From Symbiodinium natans (taxonomy: Eukaryota > Sar > Dinophyceae > Suessiales > Symbiodiniaceae): a DNA stretch of 64,000 nt. The notes beneath the pieces were generated by a model. That model searched no databases. It saw only the letters and a program-made list of their open reading frames with translations, and was not told the DNA's origin. Below, in pieces: positions 62,486 through 64,000 of this stretch (position 1 is the stretch's first letter; every line of letters begins with the position of its first letter). The stretch lies in the NCBI GenBank assembly GCA_905221605.1, contig CAJNDS010000466.1, positions 1-64,000 on the forward strand, in the 5' to 3' direction. The translations under genes and the position numbers were made by a program.

Positions 62486-63286
62486 TTATTGATCGTGTTC
62501 CTCCTTTGCTTGTTGACGTTTCTCTCTTCGCTTTCTGTTGATTTCTTCCTTATGCTCTTGGTAGAATTCGCGTCGCTTTTGGTTTTGCTCTTCTTTATGT
62601 TGTTCGTGATATTCTTTGTGTTTCTGTAGTATGGTATCTCTGTTGTTTTCATGATAACCTTTTTTGTATTGTGCTATACGTTCTTTATTATCTTGTCTGT
62701 ATTGTTTATCATATGCTACTCTTTCTTCTTTGTGTTGATCTCTGTATTCTTTGTTTTTTGCTCTTTTAATTTCAATGTTATCATGATAGTTTTTGTTGCT
62801 CTTTGCTTTTATGTATTCTTTGTTATCTTGGTAATGTTCTTTTATATATTCCTGTATTCGTTCCTTGTTTGTATCTCTTCTCTCTTTTTGGTCTTGTAGT
62901 AGTTGTTCTTTATTGTCTTCTTAATACTGTTTCTTTACTGCTTTCACATGTTCATGGTTATCATGTTCCCACTCTTTCTTAGTCCTTCCGTTAATGAGTT
63001 TGTTCAATGTTCCCATCTGCCTAATGTATTCTGCCTCTTTTGCTGTTAGTTGTTCTTTTCTTTCACATGGAAAATCTAGAAGCAGTTCTATATAGAAACA
63101 GTCGCTACCCAGCTCCCTCATTAGGTTGTATAACTTGCTGTCTTTCTTTTTGTATGACTCTACAGATGAGCGATGGTTAGCCATTCGTTTACATAATTTT
63201 TGACATGTAGAACCAATGTATATATCATCAGTTTGTGTGTTTTTGATACAATAGATTTTTCCGTTGGCGAAGTTAATACTACTCAT
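62486..63286 (-). pseudogene. GIY-YIG endonuclease with repetitive tail, in-frame stop (EVE2)
   Basis: ATG at 63286. Residues 1-95 are a GIY-YIG nuclease domain: KIYCIKN and IYIGST for the two strands, KRMANHRSS with the catalytic Arg region, and a downstream Glu in AKEAEYIRQ. After 121 codons a TAA (62921-62923) interrupts. The same frame stays open for 144 more codons to TAA at 62486 and encodes a K/E/Q/Y-rich repeat (units like KEYRDQHKEE, KQYRQDNKER). GIY-YIG proteins with such tails occur in large and polinton-like algal viruses. One substitution explains the TAA. Possible roles are mobility, recombination or a homing nuclease. Confidence 0.75.
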
Positions 63287-63352
63287 TACTGTATATTACT
63301 TAATATTACTGTTTCTTTAAATGCCTTTTATACATAAATTATATACACCTCA

Positions 63353-64000
63353 TCAATCTAAAACCGTTGAAGCCGACTCACTTAACTCGAATATTTGCTC
63401 ACTCACAGCAGTCACAAAAACTCTCTCAATTCCTAGTGCGAAATTTGCGTTGGCTCCTTTGATTTTAAAAGTGATTAAGGAGCCCATTTTCGTGTTGGAA
63501 CCTGTGAAATTCATATCGGGTTGCTTATCGAAATTTATTCCTCCAATAAATTTATCGTTAGCATAGCGGTAAATGTCAATACTAAAGCCATCATAATAAG
63601 GCGACATCACATTTACTGCTCTGCGAAGGAAATACATAAATTCACTGATACTTGATATTTCTTGTTCTGGGAATTTCTTATTGGCTATTTGTATTTGTGC
63701 TGAAATTTGTTTATCGCTATCAATTACGCCTTCTAAATTATCAATGGTTACTGCCATAGGATGGAAAAAGTAGTTCCATCTCTTTCTGTCATAATTACCT
63801 GCTGTGTTGTCATTATTGATATTGCTGTTGCTAAAGGTGAAGAACATCTGAGATAAACGAGTTGAAGATTTTACGATGTTCATGTTGATCTCTGTGTTTC
63901 CTGCCGTGAAGGTTTGTGAAAATGAATAATAAGCAGGATAAACCATTCGAAGCCTACCCCCTTTCAATAAATGTGAAACTATATTATTGTTGACGGTGTT
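63353..64000 (-). CDS. Probable major capsid protein, C-terminal part (EVE2)
   Basis: Open to the right edge, so 5' partial; 215 codons visible. The apparent TTG start at 63967 is not a real start. Segments such as MVYPAYYSFSQTFTAGN, NIVKSSTRLSQMFFTFSNSN and a C-terminus ending VSEQIFELSESASTVLD give alternating beta-strands like the second jelly roll of polinton-like virus/virophage capsid proteins. Its place next to fibre and ATPase genes supports this. A minor capsid or other jelly-roll protein remains possible. Confidence 0.55.
   Translation of the reverse strand, partial: NTVNNNIVSHLLKGGRLRMVYPAYYSFSQTFTAGNTEINMNIVKSSTRLSQMFFTFSNSNINNDNTAGNYDRKRWNYFFHPMAVTIDNLEGVIDSDKQISAQIQIANKKFPEQEISSISEFMYFLRRAVNVMSPYYDGFSIDIYRYANDKFIGGINFDKQPDMNFTGSNTKMGSLITFKIKGANANFALGIERVFVTAVSEQIFELSESASTVLD

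Larger units (their letters stand above)
57821..64000. mobile_element. EVE2: integrated DNA virus, polinton-like, right end outside window
   Basis: AT-rich segment homologous to EVE1 and extending further. It carries, in order: zinc-finger gene, conserved motif, coiled-coil gene and tiny PRYR gene (all minus), packaging ATPase (plus), then fibre, GIY-YIG endonuclease and capsid-like gene (all minus). The ATPase, fibre, endonuclease and capsid set matches polinton-like viruses/virophage relatives. The right end is not seen. Confidence 0.8.

Noticed and set aside
62470..62652. 60-codon minus-strand ORF
   Set aside because: Out-of-frame reading of the same repetitive tail; the continuous frame from 62486 to 62920 explains the region better.
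62651..62899. Hydrophobic 82-codon + strand ORF resembling a membrane protein
   Set aside because: It is the antisense of the Lys/Glu repeat tail of the GIY-YIG gene, which gives artificial Phe/Ile/Leu-rich readings.
1..64000. tRNA, rRNA, snRNA or spliced-leader genes
   Set aside because: Looked for T-loop motifs, conserved rRNA segments and the dinoflagellate spliced-leader core; none was recognised by eye. A covariance-model scan would be decisive.

Overview
The window looks like nuclear DNA of a dinoflagellate-type alga. The reasons are GC-rich gene-poor DNA, many interstitial blocks of the plant/algal-type telomere unit TTTAGGG, Ty1/copia-class LTR retrotransposons with long captured domains, and a signal-peptide FkbM-type gene of a family common in algae. 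The host assignment is inference: no rRNA, tRNA or spliced-leader gene was recognised.

Layout. 1-3646 is host DNA with telomere-like patches and a small inverted-repeat element. 3647-12189 is a complete copia-type retrotransposon on the + strand, with identical 236-bp LTRs and a TTTAG target duplication, inserted in a TTTAGGG array. 12190-24334 is host intergenic DNA with a mirrored telomere-like block (17.1-18.4 kb) and one convincing host gene (FkbM-like, 19230-20243, minus). 24335-27182 is an AT-rich fragment of an integrated DNA virus (EVE1), cut off inside its packaging ATPase gene where degenerate CCCTAA repeats begin. 27183-48224 is host DNA with simple repeats and only weak candidate exons. 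48225-57109 is a second copia-type retrotransposon, on the minus strand, with identical 154-bp LTRs and an ACCTT target duplication. 57110-57820 is host DNA. 57821-64000 is a second, larger AT-rich viral segment (EVE2) that runs off the right edge.

How the parts relate. EVE1 and EVE2 are homologous. Both begin with a block of inverted repeats (CCTTGCCCA..TTTGGG..), then carry a CxxC zinc-finger gene, a GC-rich intergenic motif, a coiled-coil gene with a CRCKR motif, a tiny PRYR/CC gene and an A32/FtsK-HerA-type ATPase, in the same order and orientations. EVE2 adds an S74-tailed fibre protein, a GIY-YIG endonuclease with a repetitive tail, and the C-terminal part of a probable major capsid protein. 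This gene set fits polinton-like viruses/virophage relatives. Both copies are partly decayed.

The two retrotransposons share a primer-binding site, an HVDD reverse-transcriptase motif and an unusual CX2CX4HX6C zinc knuckle. Each carries an extra domain: a 2OG-oxygenase-like region plus a SAP/ExoX-C-like segment in the first, and a cytosine-methyltransferase-like region in the second. Both have perfectly matched LTRs but broken reading frames. This means trans-mobilised defective copies, or uncorrected indels in the assembly.
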